In this document: positions 31,909-40,758 of the stretch, piece after piece
Position numbering within the stretch: position 1 is the stretch's first letter
Layout: the number at the start of each line of letters is the position of its first letter
Assembly (NCBI RefSeq): GCF_900100395.1
Contig: NZ_FNFB01000004.1
Coordinates: 124,001 to 188,000, forward strand
Origin: Nonomuraea maritima
GTDB taxonomy: Bacteria; Actinomycetota; Actinomycetes; Streptosporangiales; Streptosporangiaceae
Length of the DNA stretch: 64,000 nucleotides
Direction: 5' to 3'
Position numbers and translations under genes: made by a program
The notes under the pieces: generated by a model
Database searches by the model: none
Told to the model about the DNA's origin: nothing
What the model saw: the letters and a program-made list of their open reading frames with translations, nothing else

Positions 31909-32856
31909 TCAGAAGACGAAGACAGGGCGCCCCCGTACGCCGCCGGCCTCCATGAGTGCGTGCGCCTGGGCGGCCTCTTCAGGGGCGAAGGTGGCCGCGA
32001 CACGGAGCGTCAGGACGCCCGACTCGGCCTGGTCGCGCAGTTGGTCGAGGGCGCCGGTGTCACCGAGGTCCTTGCTGACGTCCACGGCGCGCAGGCGCAC
32101 CCCACGGTCGGCCGCGTCGGTGACAGGGCGCAGCGTGGCGACCACCCCGCCCTCCCGGACCGCGGCGGCCACGGCCGCCGTGAACCGCGCCGTGTCGATC
32201 AGCCCGTCCACGCCGTCCGGACGCAGCCCAAGGACGGCGTCGATGAATCCGTCCCCTCGTGGCACCAGGTGGTCGGCGCCCAGAGCGGCCACGAGGTCAC
32301 GATCCCGTTCGCTCGCGTCCGCGATCACGGTCAGTCCTGCGGCCTTGGCCAGCTGTACCGCGAACCCACCGACCGCACCGGCCGCGCCGATCACCGCGAC
32401 GGTCGCGCCAGGGGGAACTTCCAACAGCTCCAGAGCCTGCCGGGCGGTCACCCCGTTCATCAGCAGCGTCGACGCCGCTGTCGGTGTCACGCCCCGCGGC
32501 GCCCGCACCACCGACTCCGCCGGGGCGACCAGGTACTCCGCCTGTGCCCCGCGCGTCAGCTGCGGAAGCACGAGTGCGAGCGCTTCGGTCCCCACGGTCA
32601 GCTCGGAGCGCACGTCGTCGCCGACCTCGTCGATCACGCCCGCGGCGTCCCACCCGACGACGTACGCGTCGGAGTCCGGGAACGCTCCGGGGCTGAGCTT
32701 CTTCACGTACCCGGACCGGTAGACGCCGTCGGACGGATTGACGTCCGCCGCGGCCACCTTGATCCGTACTTGGCCGCGACCGGCGTGCGGCTCAGGCAGC
32801 TCCAGGATCCGCATCACCTCTGGACCTCCGAACTCCGTGAACCCGACAGCTCGCAC
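31909..32856 (-). CDS. NADP-dependent quinone oxidoreductase-like MDR enzyme
   Basis: A 315-residue medium-chain dehydrogenase/reductase without the structural zinc. N-terminal GroES-like part: MRAVGFTEFGGPEVMRILELPEPHAGRGQVRIKVAAADVNPSD. Rossmann loop: VIGAAGAVGGFAVQLAKAAG at about residues 150-170. Likely an NADPH:quinone or enal reductase. Start: GTG 32856 with GGAGGTG upstream. It is divergent from a TetR gene, and a near-perfect 30-bp palindrome lies in the shared region; repression by that TetR and induction by electrophiles is the likely mode (inference). Confidence 0.87.
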   Translation of the reverse strand: MRAVGFTEFGGPEVMRILELPEPHAGRGQVRIKVAAADVNPSDGVYRSGYVKKLSPGAFPDSDAYVVGWDAAGVIDEVGDDVRSELTVGTEALALVLPQLTRGAQAEYLVAPAESVVRAPRGVTPTAASTLLMNGVTARQALELLEVPPGATVAVIGAAGAVGGFAVQLAKAAGLTVIADASERDRDLVAALGADHLVPRGDGFIDAVLGLRPDGVDGLIDTARFTAAVAAAVREGGVVATLRPVTDAADRGVRLRAVDVSKDLGDTGALDQLRDQAESGVLTLRVAATFAPEEAAQAHALMEAGGVRGRPVFVF

Positions 32857-32880
32857 AGCTGCACCTCCATGATCGACGCA

Positions 32881-32910
32881 CGAACCCGAGACAAGCTTGT
32901 TCCGGGTTCG
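32881..32910. promoter_or_regulatory. 30-bp palindromic operator between MDR and TetR genes
   Basis: Outer arms CGAACCCG and CGGGTTCG are perfect, and the centre ACAAGCTTGT is itself a palindrome; only two positions per arm fail to match. It lies 25 bases from the MDR start and 77 from the TetR start, an ideal site for the TetR protein to control both genes. Confidence 0.7.
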
Positions 32911-32986
32911 CTCACCCTAGCAGCCGCTAAACTCTCCTTTCAGCGCAGTCCTCCTGGTAGGAGGACCAGGGAAGGATGCTGCGAAC

Positions 32987-33643
32987 GTGAAAACCGACTC
33001 CTCGTGGCGGCGACCGCCCGGCGCGTCAGGCCCGGCGCGCGACCCTGAACTCGACGAGAAAATCCTGCGATCCGCGATCGAGCTTCTCGCCGAAGGCGGG
33101 TTCCCCGCGCTGAGCATGGACAAGGCGGCGGCACGGGCCGGCGTGGGGAAGGCGACCGTCTACCGCCGCTGGAGATCACGCGTCGAGCTCGCCGCGGACG
33201 CGTTGGATCGCGCCGCGGTGGCCGCCGGGCACAGAGCGGTCAGGATCGGCCCGGGCCGGCTCCGTCAGGAGCTCATCGACACCCTGATGCAGGTCGAGCA
33301 GTGCACCAGCGCGCCGCACAACGAACTCGTCGCCACGCTGCTCGCCACGGCCCGGCACCAGCCGGAGATCTTCGCGCTGGTCCGCGAGCGTTACGTCGAC
33401 ACGATGCATCGGCTGGTGGGAGAAGTGCTCGCCCACGCGGTCGAGCGCGGCGATCTTCCCCCTCCGCCGCCGTCCGAGGAGTCGGACGGGAAGTGCGCGA
33501 TCGAGATATCCGCCGCGGTCGCGCTGCTCATCCACTGGCAGCTCGTCCGTGACGGCGAGGCACTCACCGAGGACCACGTCATCTCGGTCGTCGACAGGAT
33601 CCTGCTCCCGCTCGTGTCCCGTTCGGGCCAGGATCGCATGTGA
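32987..33643 (+). CDS. TetR/AcrR-family transcriptional regulator
   Basis: A 218-residue regulator. The helix-turn-helix is at about residues 43-63 (SMDKAAARAGVGKATVYRRW), preceded by the typical ILRSAIELLAEGGFPAL helix. The C-terminal domain (from about residue 80) is helical with a TetR_C-type RHQPEIFALVRERYVD segment. Start: GTG 32987 with GGAAGGA ten bases upstream. Divergent from the MDR oxidoreductase, its probable target. Confidence 0.87.
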   Translation: MKTDSSWRRPPGASGPARDPELDEKILRSAIELLAEGGFPALSMDKAAARAGVGKATVYRRWRSRVELAADALDRAAVAAGHRAVRIGPGRLRQELIDTLMQVEQCTSAPHNELVATLLATARHQPEIFALVRERYVDTMHRLVGEVLAHAVERGDLPPPPPSEESDGKCAIEISAAVALLIHWQLVRDGEALTEDHVISVVDRILLPLVSRSGQDRM

Positions 33644-33764
33644 CTGTCGGCGCACAGACGCCCGCGACACGCCTCCTCGCCTGTGGCTGCGGCGCACCGG
33701 CCCGCACCCTGGGTCCTCCGCGCGAGGACGGGTTCCGCATATGGATCACGACCCGGTACGCGCC

Positions 33765-34241
33765 CTAGAAGCGCATCTCGGAGGGCAGCCGGGTCGCCGC
33801 GTCCGTCAGCTCCACCCCGAGGAGCTCTCCCGAGCCGCCGAGTTCCAGCACGGCGTCGTCGGCCTCCACCCGGCACACGGCCTCACCGGCGGTGATCTCG
33901 TGCTTCATCGCGATGTAGGCGACGTTGCCCGCCTGGTTCCAGGTGACGTACACCGATCTGACCCGGGAGTCCTGCGGCAGGTCGTCGGCGGCGAGCAGCC
34001 CGGCGCGGGCCTCGTGCGACCCGGCGAGCGCCACCCGCACCATGGCCAGCGCCAGCTCCATCGCCTCCAGCGAGTCGAACCCGGTGACCTTCCTCTCGTG
34101 CTCCCATCCGTCCAGCCCGTCGATCCGGTACGGACATGACCAGTCGCCCGACGGCTCCTCGTAAGGCAGCCCGACGGTGACGACGACGTCACTCGGCGGC
34201 TCGGTACGCAGCACCAGCGTCCGTTGGGCGATCTCGTACAT
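33765..34241 (-). CDS. DUF6968-like protein with DUF2283-like C-terminus
   Basis: A 158-residue soluble protein of unknown function. The N-terminal half (LVVTVGLPYEEPSGDWSCPY-like strand block, here VVVTVGLPYEEPSGDWSCPY, then GFDSLEAMELALAMV) looks like DUF6968. The C-terminal 50 residues, GNVAYIAMKHEI, then CRVEADDAVLELGGSGELLGVEL, resemble the small DUF2283 fold, which is found in other contexts as a stand-alone unit. No catalytic residues are apparent. It lies alone between a TetR gene and pyrF, on the opposite strand to both. Confidence 0.65.
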   Translation of the reverse strand: MYEIAQRTLVLRTEPPSDVVVTVGLPYEEPSGDWSCPYRIDGLDGWEHERKVTGFDSLEAMELALAMVRVALAGSHEARAGLLAADDLPQDSRVRSVYVTWNQAGNVAYIAMKHEITAGEAVCRVEADDAVLELGGSGELLGVELTDAATRLPSEMRF

Positions 34242-34357
34242 GTCAGCTGAACTACCCGGACACCACTCAAGAAAGACTCACGTTCAACGAGAGGAGGTTC
34301 CTTGGCTTATCGTCACTCGAGAGACTTCTCGCGCCGCGACGACGAAGGAGCGCTGCA

Positions 34358-35173
34358 ATGGACCAATCGTTCGGGGAACGGCTGCGGACCAGGCTGGACG
34401 AGCGGGGGCCGCTCTGCGTGGGCATCGACCCGAGTCCGGCCCTGCTGCACTCCTGGGACCTCGACGACTCGCCCGCCGGGCTCGAGCGCTTCAGCCGTAC
34501 GGTGGTCGACGCCGTGGCGGACGTCGCCGCCGCGGTGAAGCCCCAGTCGGCCTTCTTCGAGCGCTGGGGCAGCCGCGGCATCGCGGTGCTCGAACGCGCC
34601 ATCGCCGACCTGCGCGACGCCGGCACGCTGGTGGTCCTCGACGTCAAGCGGGGCGACATCGACAGCACCATGGCCGCCTACGCCGAGGCCTACCTCGACC
34701 GGGGCAGCCCGCTGGCGGCCGACGCCGTGACGCTGAGCCCCTACCTGGGGTTCGCCTCGCTGGAAGGCGCGATCGCGTCGGCGGTGGCCAACGACGCGGG
34801 CGTGTTCGTGCTGGCCCGTACGTCGAACCCGGAGGCGGCGCCGCTGCAGCGGCTCGTGGCGGGGCAGGTGATCGCCGGGGCCACCGCCGCGAACGCGGGC
34901 CACAGCCCGTTCGGGCCGGTCGGGCTGGTCATGGGCGCCACGCTGCCCGGCCTGGAGGAGTCGCTGGACGACTTCAACGGGGCCATCCTCGCGCCGGGGC
35001 TGGGCGCCCAGGGCGCCACTCCCGCCGACGTGGCGCGGCTTTTCGCACCGGTACGGCACGCGGTGCTGCCCTCGGTCTCCCGCGCCGTGCTGGCCGACCC
35101 GGCCAGGATCCGCGAGCGTACGCTCGCCTACCGCGACGAGTGCGCGGACCAGTTGAGCGCCACGCCGGTGTGA
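34358..35173 (+). CDS. pyrF: Orotidine-5'-phosphate decarboxylase
   Basis: A 271-residue enzyme making UMP from OMP, the last step of de novo pyrimidine synthesis. It is of the longer, actinobacterial PyrF type: VGIDPSPALLHSWDL, AAVKPQSAFFERWGSRGIAVLE, the catalytic LVVLDVKRGDIDSTMAAYAEAYL (Lys-Asp-Lys-Asp-type network), TLSPYLG and APGLGAQGA for phosphate binding. Start: ATG 34358 with GAAGGAG. In related genomes pyrF lies in a carAB-pyrD-pyrF-mihF cluster; here no pyrimidine gene is nearby and an mIHF paralogue is 15 kb away. It may be the only copy or a relocated one. Confidence 0.92.
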   Translation: MDQSFGERLRTRLDERGPLCVGIDPSPALLHSWDLDDSPAGLERFSRTVVDAVADVAAAVKPQSAFFERWGSRGIAVLERAIADLRDAGTLVVLDVKRGDIDSTMAAYAEAYLDRGSPLAADAVTLSPYLGFASLEGAIASAVANDAGVFVLARTSNPEAAPLQRLVAGQVIAGATAANAGHSPFGPVGLVMGATLPGLEESLDDFNGAILAPGLGAQGATPADVARLFAPVRHAVLPSVSRAVLADPARIRERTLAYRDECADQLSATPV

Positions 35174-36253
35174 ACGGGCTCACCGGGTCGGCGGGGCGCC
35201 GGGCGAAGGCGGTGGTCCGCAGCGCCGCGAGGCGCTCCTCGGCTGAGGCACCGCGACCGTGAGGCTGCAGGAGGCCAAGGCGGGAGAACTCCGCCGCGAC
35301 GCGGCCGGCCCGCGGTAGGGGACGAGGCCGCCGCGCGAACCCGTGCCGGGGCAGGGCGAGCCGATCGTGTGCACCCCGCCCGCCACGCGGGCGGAGCCGT
35401 GCAGGACCCTGAGGGCCCCGGGCCGGCGCGACTCGACCTCGTCGTGAGGCTGTCGACGATGCCTCGGCCGCACGGCACCCCGGCGGGCTCTCGTGAGCAG
35501 CACCTGCACGGAGCAGATGAGGAACAAGCCGGTGTCGACCGGGGAGAGCCTGCTCTCCACGGCGTGTATGAAGCCTGGGAGCATCATCGATGTCTCCTCT
35601 TCGTCGGCGGGTCCCGGTGCGGGCGTCGCGGCGGCCGTCCGGTCACTGTTCGCGAGCGTCTGCCGGGGCCCTGCCGTCAGGTGGTGTGGCGGTCATTTGG
35701 TCGGTGCGTGGCGTTCTCGCGCCCGAGGGGCGACGACTTCGCCATTGCCCACTCCTACACCTGACCAAGGCAAGCACACATGCGGCGATTAGCGCGAGCA
35801 TCACAGAGGGGCGGCATGACCCGTCCTTGAGGTGTTTGAAGGCTCAGCCGACAGGGGCGCGCGCACACGGCGAAAGCGCCGCCGGCAAGTTTTCCCAACG
35901 GCGCGAAAAGCAAGACATACCAGGAATTTGCCGTAAAAGCCGAGGAAAAAAGGACAAACAATTCCTCAAGCGAGACGGCCGTCAGCCGACGGGGCCGATG
36001 TCAGGACGGACAGGGTCGTCGCCCCCGAACTCTTCCCAGGTCCGCGGGAGCGGCAACGCCTCCTCTCCATCCCCTGGCATGTCGGCGCAGAGAGGACGAC
36101 GAGTCCTTCGTGTGATGCAGCCCGAGCGTTCGGCGACCACGTCGCTCTCCCCGTTGATCCCGGAGAACACCTCGGGCAGTTCTTCGGGTATTTGCGTCAT
36201 GCCGCCTCACTGCCCTGCGGCTCCCTGCCGAATCCACCTGTTATGGTCCGGCC
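35174..36253. other. Long region without a convincing gene
   Basis: About 1.1 kb. 35180-35587 (minus) has an open frame with a good ribosome site (GAGGAG before ATG 35587) and a sensible start (MMLPGFIHAVESRLS), but it decays into Arg/Pro/Ser-rich wording after 50 residues. 35800-36000 is AT-richer, with a stretch of A runs. 35982-36200 (minus) encodes an acidic 72-residue peptide. None resembles a family that I know. The stretch looks like eroded coding DNA plus regulatory sequence for the Nudix gene. Confidence 0.5.
35982..36200 (-). CDS. Possible small acidic protein, unknown
   Basis: A 72-residue open frame starting MTQIPEELPEVFSGINGESD, with GTGAGG seven bases before the ATG at 36200. 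It is acidic, has two cysteines (GCITR and LCADM) and ends in PDIGPVG. I recognise no family. Mixed third-position base use makes coding status doubtful. A short secreted or modified peptide is conceivable, but nothing adjacent (no modification enzyme) supports it. Confidence 0.25.
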   Translation of the reverse strand: MTQIPEELPEVFSGINGESDVVAERSGCITRRTRRPLCADMPGDGEEALPLPRTWEEFGGDDPVRPDIGPVG

Positions 36254-36757
36254 ATGATCACGCGCATCGAACGTCCGGCCGCCCGCCTCATCCTGGCCGA
36301 CCCGCGGGGGCTGGTGCTGCTGTTCCGGTTCATCCCGCCCGAGCCGTGGCCCAGGGAGCACGCCTGGCACCTGCCCGGCGGCGGGCTCGAACCGGGCGAG
36401 ACGCCGGCGCAGGCGGCGGCCCGCGAGGCGCTGGAGGAGACGGGCCACGTGCTCGACCCGGCCGCCCTCGGCGAGCCCGTGGCGGTCAACGAGGGCACGT
36501 GGTCCAACCAGGGCCGCCACTACCACACCGAGACCACGTTCTTCTTCGCGCGGGTCGCGGCCGCGACGGTGGCGCCCACGGTCGCCGGCGACTACGCCGA
36601 CGAGGACTGGCTGAACGGCAACCGCTGGTGGAGCGCGCAGGAGCTGGCGGACACGAAGGAGCTGGTGTTCCCGCCCGGACTGGCCGCGATGGTGCCCGGC
36701 CTGCTGTCGGGCGCCCGGCCCGCGCAGCCCGTACGGCTGTCGTGGAGGCACGACTGA
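36254..36757 (+). CDS. Nudix hydrolase
   Basis: A 167-residue phosphohydrolase for nucleoside-diphosphate-linked compounds. The Nudix box is complete at about residues 41-63: GGGLEPGETPAQAAAREALEETGH holds the G-x5-E-x7-R-E-x2-E-E-x-G pattern. The N-terminal IERPAARLILADPRGLVLLFRF strand and C-terminal NRWWSAQEL are typical. Substrate not deducible; ADP-ribose pyrophosphatase activity is common in the family and would fit the ADP-ribosylglycohydrolase operon nearby, but this is speculative and the gene is on the other strand. Confidence 0.88.
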   Translation: MITRIERPAARLILADPRGLVLLFRFIPPEPWPREHAWHLPGGGLEPGETPAQAAAREALEETGHVLDPAALGEPVAVNEGTWSNQGRHYHTETTFFFARVAAATVAPTVAGDYADEDWLNGNRWWSAQELADTKELVFPPGLAAMVPGLLSGARPAQPVRLSWRHD

Positions 36758-36835
36758 GGTTTCCTCCCGGGGGACGTAGAGAAGGCTCGGACCGCTCCGA
36801 CCCACTGGCACAACGCCGAACAAGGAGCACACGTC

Positions 36836-37393
36836 ATGAGCAAGCTCGTCCACTGGGTGCACACCTCGCTCGACGGCCACATCTGCGGCCCGAACGGCGA
36901 GTTCGACTGGGCGCAGATGGGGCCGGAGCTGTCGGCGTACGGCGACGAGGTGCAGGAACGCACCGGCGTCCTGCTGTACGGGCGCGTCGTGTGGGAGATG
37001 ATGTCCGGCTACTGGCCGAACGCCGAGTCGATCTCGGACGACCCGCACGACCTGAAGTTCGCGCCGATCTGGCGGCGTACGCCGAAGGTGGTGTTCTCCA
37101 CGACGCTGCGCGAGGCCGGCTGGAACACCCGCGTCGTCTCCGGCGACCTCGCGAAGGAGATCGCCGAGCTGAAGCGGGAGAACGACAAGGACCTCCTGCT
37201 CAACGGCGGCTCGAAGCTGGCGACGGCGCTCACCGCGCTCGGGCTCGTCGACGAGTACCACGTCATGGTGCACCCGGTCGTCCTCGGCGGCGGGCTGCCG
37301 GCGTTCCCGCCGCAGGAGCGGATGGCCCTGCGGCTGGTCGACTCCCGGGTGTGCGACGGGCGGACGGCGGTGCTGCGCTACGAGCGGGGCTGA
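36836..37393 (+). CDS. Dihydrofolate reductase/RibD C-terminal family protein
   Basis: A 185-residue member of the RibD-C/DHFR-like family of NADPH-dependent reductases. Landmarks: LVHWVHTSLDGHICGPNGEFDW, the LLYGRVVWEMM segment, KVVFSTTL, NDKDLLLNGGSKLATALTALGLVDEYHVMVHPVVLGGGLPAF. True folate DHFR is unlikely, as the family mostly reduces pterin or unknown compounds. Start: ATG 36836 with AAGGAG. It converges with the ribokinase gene, only 10 bases between stops. Confidence 0.83.
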   Translation: MSKLVHWVHTSLDGHICGPNGEFDWAQMGPELSAYGDEVQERTGVLLYGRVVWEMMSGYWPNAESISDDPHDLKFAPIWRRTPKVVFSTTLREAGWNTRVVSGDLAKEIAELKRENDKDLLLNGGSKLATALTALGLVDEYHVMVHPVVLGGGLPAFPPQERMALRLVDSRVCDGRTAVLRYERG

Positions 37394-37403
37394 CGTCCCG
37401 CGA

Positions 37404-38288
37404 TCAGTCGAGGGCCTCCTCGATCTCGCGGCGGGTGGGCGTCGACGTGCTCGCGCCCTCCCGCTGCACCGACAGCGCCGCCGCCACCGAGGCGAAGCGC
37501 AGCGCCTCCTCCATGTCGAGCCGCTCGCTGCGGGCCACGGCGAGCGCGCCGACGAACGTGTCGCCGGCCGCCGTCGTGTCCACGGCGCGGACCTTGACGG
37601 CGGGCACCCGCAGCCGCGTCCCCGAGCGCGACCCGTACAGCGCCCCCTCCTCGCCGAGCGTGATCACGGCCTCCTCGACCTGCTCCAGCAGCGCCTCGAG
37701 CGCGGCCTCCGGGTCCTCGACGCCGGTGAGCGCGGCGGCCTCGTGCTCGTTCGGGACGATCATCGTCACGGCGGCGAGCAGCTCGGGCGGCAGCGGCTGG
37801 ACCGGCGCGGGGGTGAGGACCACCGGCACCCCGGACACCTGGGCGGCCTGCGCCGCCGCCACCACGGCCTCCATCGGCAGTTCCAGCTGGAGCAGCAGCG
37901 CGTCGGAGCGGGCGATGGCGGCCATGTCCTCGCCAGAAGGGCCCTTGACGGCGCCGTTCGCCCCGGGGACGACGATGATCGAGTTGCCGCCGTCGTCGTC
38001 CACCACGATGTGCGCGATGCCGCTGGAGCCGGGCACCTCGCGCAGGCCGCGTACGTCGGCGCCGGCCTCCTTGAGCGTGGCCCGCAGCTCCGCCCCGAAC
38101 CCGTCGTCGCCCACCGCCCCGAGGAACGCCACCCGCGCGCCCGCGCGGGTGGCGGCGATGGCCTGGTTGGCGCCCTTCCCGCCGGGGATCGTACGGAATC
38201 GGTGTCCGGTGACCGTCTCCCCCCGCCGGGGGGCCTGCGAGACGTACGCGACGAGATCCATGTTGGCGCTGCCGAATACCGAGATCAT
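37404..38288 (-). CDS. rbsK: Ribokinase (PfkB family), last gene of the ADP-ribosyl operon
   Basis: A 294-residue sugar kinase. N-terminal MISVFGSANMDLVAYV, sugar-binding IPGGKGANQAIAATRAG and the C-terminal PfkB signature VDTTAAGDTFVGALAVA with the catalytic Asp in AAGD. The GGKGANQA motif and the two-Asn SANMDL start favour ribokinase over fructokinase. It would phosphorylate ribose to ribose 5-phosphate in the cytoplasm. Its ATG overlaps the stop of the preceding ADP-ribosylglycohydrolase as ATGA. As the ninth gene it completes a route from imported ribosyl compound to central metabolism (inference from order). Confidence 0.9.
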   Translation of the reverse strand: MISVFGSANMDLVAYVSQAPRRGETVTGHRFRTIPGGKGANQAIAATRAGARVAFLGAVGDDGFGAELRATLKEAGADVRGLREVPGSSGIAHIVVDDDGGNSIIVVPGANGAVKGPSGEDMAAIARSDALLLQLELPMEAVVAAAQAAQVSGVPVVLTPAPVQPLPPELLAAVTMIVPNEHEAAALTGVEDPEAALEALLEQVEEAVITLGEEGALYGSRSGTRLRVPAVKVRAVDTTAAGDTFVGALAVARSERLDMEEALRFASVAAALSVQREGASTSTPTRREIEEALD

Positions 38289-39622
38289 GAGGCCATCATC
38301 TCCTGAGTACGCGCGGCGAGCTCGCCGAGCCCCACCCCGTCGAACCCGGTCAGGCTGCTCGCCAGGCTGTCGCGCAGGCGCCACCGGTCGGGGACGCCGC
38401 CGTTGAGCGCCCCCGCGACCGAGCCCGCGGTGGCCCCCGCCGAGTCGGTGTCCCAGCCTCCGGCGACCGCCCCGGCGATCGTCGCGGTGAAGTCGCCGCG
38501 CCCGTGGACCAGCGTGGCCGCGATCAGGGCGGCGTTGTTGATCGTGTGCACCCAGTGCAGGTCGCCGTGGCGCTCGTGGAGGAGGTCGACGACGCGTTCG
38601 AAGTCGTCCTCGCGGGCGGCGTCGGCGACGGCCATGCGTACCGCCTCGTGCAGGCGGGAGCCGGACGGCACCACCGACAGCCCCGCGTCCACGACCTCCT
38701 CCGCCGACGAGGCGACCAGCGAGGCGGCGCACATCGCGGCCGTGAACATCGCCCCGTGGATCCCGTTGGCGGTGTGCGTCAGGCGGGCGTCGCGCCAGGC
38801 GTACACGGCGGCCCTGGCCGGGTCGCCCGGGTTGACCCAGCCGTACACGTCGGCCCTGATCAGCGCGCCGATCCACTCGCGGAACGGGTTGCGGCGGGTG
38901 GCCGTCGCCGGCGGCTCGACGCCGTCGAGGAGGTTGCGGTACGCGACCCGCTCGGCGGTGAACGTCCGCCCGGCGGGCAGCTCGTCCAGCCACAGCTTCG
39001 CCACGTCGTCGGTGGTGAAGTCGCGGCCGTGCCGCTCCAGCACCGACAGCGCCAGCAGCGGGTAGTTGAGGTCGTCGTCCTCGGGGATGCCGTCGACGTT
39101 CTCGGCGAGGGAGTTGACGGCGCTGCGCCGGTTCCACGGCCAGCGGGCGGCGACGTCGGCGGGCAGGCCCCGCGCGGTGAACCAGCCGCGGATCGGCCAG
39201 TTGCCGGTGGCCTCGGCGATCTGCCTGATGCCCTCTCGCGGGATCTTCTCGACGGGTTTGCCGAGCACGCATCCGGCCGCCCGTCCCTGCCAGGCGCCCA
39301 GCACGCGCGCCGGGTCAGCCTCGCGCCGCCCCGACGGTTCCGGCCAGCCGGGGCAGGCCGCGACGATCGCCTCCAGCTCGGACGGCTCCTCCAGCGGCGA
39401 CGGTATCGCCGCCAGCTCGTCCAGCAGGGCCTCGGCCGTCGCGCGCAGCCGCGCCGAGCCCGGCTCGGAGGCGCCGGCGCGCGGCGGGGCGTCGTGCCCG
39501 CCCGCCGCGTGCCAGCGCGCGGCGATGTCGCGGAGCGCCGGCCCGTCGCGGCCGTCCTCGGCGGCCTGGCGCAGCTCGTGCCCGATCAGGTCCTCGGGCT
39601 GGACCCAGGTGAGCCGGATCAT
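38285..39622 (-). CDS. ADP-ribosylglycohydrolase-family protein 4 (long form)
   Basis: A 445-residue member, the longest of the four. About 110 N-terminal residues (helical, starting MIRLTWVQPEDLIGHEL) precede the ARH core. Core motifs are of the variant type: GCVLGKPVEK in place of GDALGxxxE, PEDDDLNYPLLAL in place of TDDTxxT, and GGWDTDSAGATAGSVAGAL, which keeps the second Asp-x-Asp-[ST] metal site. These changes define a subfamily that I have seen next to sugar transporters; the substrate is unknown. Start and stop codons overlap both neighbours as ATGA. Confidence 0.82.
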   Translation of the reverse strand: MIRLTWVQPEDLIGHELRQAAEDGRDGPALRDIAARWHAAGGHDAPPRAGASEPGSARLRATAEALLDELAAIPSPLEEPSELEAIVAACPGWPEPSGRREADPARVLGAWQGRAAGCVLGKPVEKIPREGIRQIAEATGNWPIRGWFTARGLPADVAARWPWNRRSAVNSLAENVDGIPEDDDLNYPLLALSVLERHGRDFTTDDVAKLWLDELPAGRTFTAERVAYRNLLDGVEPPATATRRNPFREWIGALIRADVYGWVNPGDPARAAVYAWRDARLTHTANGIHGAMFTAAMCAASLVASSAEEVVDAGLSVVPSGSRLHEAVRMAVADAAREDDFERVVDLLHERHGDLHWVHTINNAALIAATLVHGRGDFTATIAGAVAGGWDTDSAGATAGSVAGALNGGVPDRWRLRDSLASSLTGFDGVGLGELAARTQEMMAS

Positions 39623-40758
39623 CGGCGGTCGAGGCCGGCGAAGGCCTCCTCGTGACGGCGGCGGCGGGCCACGTCGTCGGCGTGCACCCGGCGGGCCACC
39701 TCCGCGATCGCGAGCCCCGGGGCGACCAGGTCGGTACGGCTGGCCGTCCCCACCTGCTCCACCCACTGCGGCGGCACGGACGGCAGCCCGCCGAGCGCGC
39801 CCGCGATGGCCCCGCCCATCGAGGCGATCGAGTCGGCGTCGCGGCCGTAGTTGACCCCGCCGAGCACGGTGTCGCGGTAGTCGCCCTTGGCGATCAGCAG
39901 GAACCCGAGCGCCAGCGGCAGCTCCTCGATGCTGTGCACCCGGCTCGGCCGCCGCGCGCCGAGCCCCTGGTCGCGGTAGGTGTCGGCGACCGTGTCGAAG
40001 GGACGCATCGCGGCGCGCAGCACCTCGAAGGAGCCCTCCCAGTGGCTGAGCCCCGAGGCCGCCTCGCAGACGGCCTCGACGGCGGCCTTCGTGCCGTCCT
40101 TGGCCAGGCGCAGGCAGGTCGCGACCACGGAGTCGGCGCTCGCGCCCGGGCGCATGGCCTCGGCGACGGCGGCGGCCATGACGCCGGCGGCCTCGCGGCC
40201 GTAGCTCGCCTGGTGGGCACCGGTCAGGTCGATCGCCTCGGCGTACGCGGCGTCGGGGTCGGCGGCGTTGACGATGCCGACCGGGGCGACGTACATGGCG
40301 GCGCCGCAGTTCACGATGTTGCCGACGCCCGCCTCGCGCGGGTCGGCGTGCCCGTAGTGCAGCCGGGCCACGATCCACTTCTCGGCCAGGAAGATCCGCT
40401 GCAGCGGCAGCGCCTCGGCCTCCAGCTCGGGGATCCAGCGCCGCTCGCCCATGAGCTCGGGCACCAGGTAATCGGCCATCGCGTACGCGTCCAGGTGGCC
40501 GCCGGCCTTCTCGTACACGCGGATCAGGGCGTGCGTCATGAGGGTGTCGTCGGTGATGTGGCCGTCGCCCTTGTGGTACGGCGCGATGGGCCGGGCGTTA
40601 CGCCAGTCGTCGTTGAACGGCGGCACGATGCCCTCGACGCGGCCGCCGTAGCGTTCCACGATCTGCTCGGGGGTCCAGCCCTCGGTCGCGCCGCCCAGCG
40701 CGTCACCGACCGCCGCTCCCGCCACGCAGCCAGTTGCCCTGTCCTCCAGCGGCGTCAT
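39619..40758 (-). CDS. ADP-ribosylglycohydrolase-family protein 3 (canonical motifs)
   Basis: A 379-residue ARH/DraG-like enzyme. All metal-ligand motifs for the di-magnesium centre are present: GAAVGDALGGATEGW at about residue 12-26, GHITDDTLMTHALI around residue 67-80, and NYGRDADSIASMGGAIAGAL near residue 310. Enzymes of this fold cleave N- or O-glycosidic bonds to ADP-ribose, or related ribosyl bonds. GAHQASYGREAAGVMAAAVAEAM is the conserved middle helix. Ribosome site AAAGGAAT precedes the ATG, whose ATGA overlaps the previous gene. Confidence 0.87.
   Translation of the reverse strand: MTPLEDRATGCVAGAAVGDALGGATEGWTPEQIVERYGGRVEGIVPPFNDDWRNARPIAPYHKGDGHITDDTLMTHALIRVYEKAGGHLDAYAMADYLVPELMGERRWIPELEAEALPLQRIFLAEKWIVARLHYGHADPREAGVGNIVNCGAAMYVAPVGIVNAADPDAAYAEAIDLTGAHQASYGREAAGVMAAAVAEAMRPGASADSVVATCLRLAKDGTKAAVEAVCEAASGLSHWEGSFEVLRAAMRPFDTVADTYRDQGLGARRPSRVHSIEELPLALGFLLIAKGDYRDTVLGGVNYGRDADSIASMGGAIAGALGGLPSVPPQWVEQVGTASRTDLVAPGLAIAEVARRVHADDVARRRRHEEAFAGLDRR

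Noticed and set aside
35590..38406. A 938-residue plus-strand frame
   Set aside because: It overlaps the Nudix and reductase genes and the ribokinase in other frames, has no family similarity, and is typical of high-GC spurious frames.
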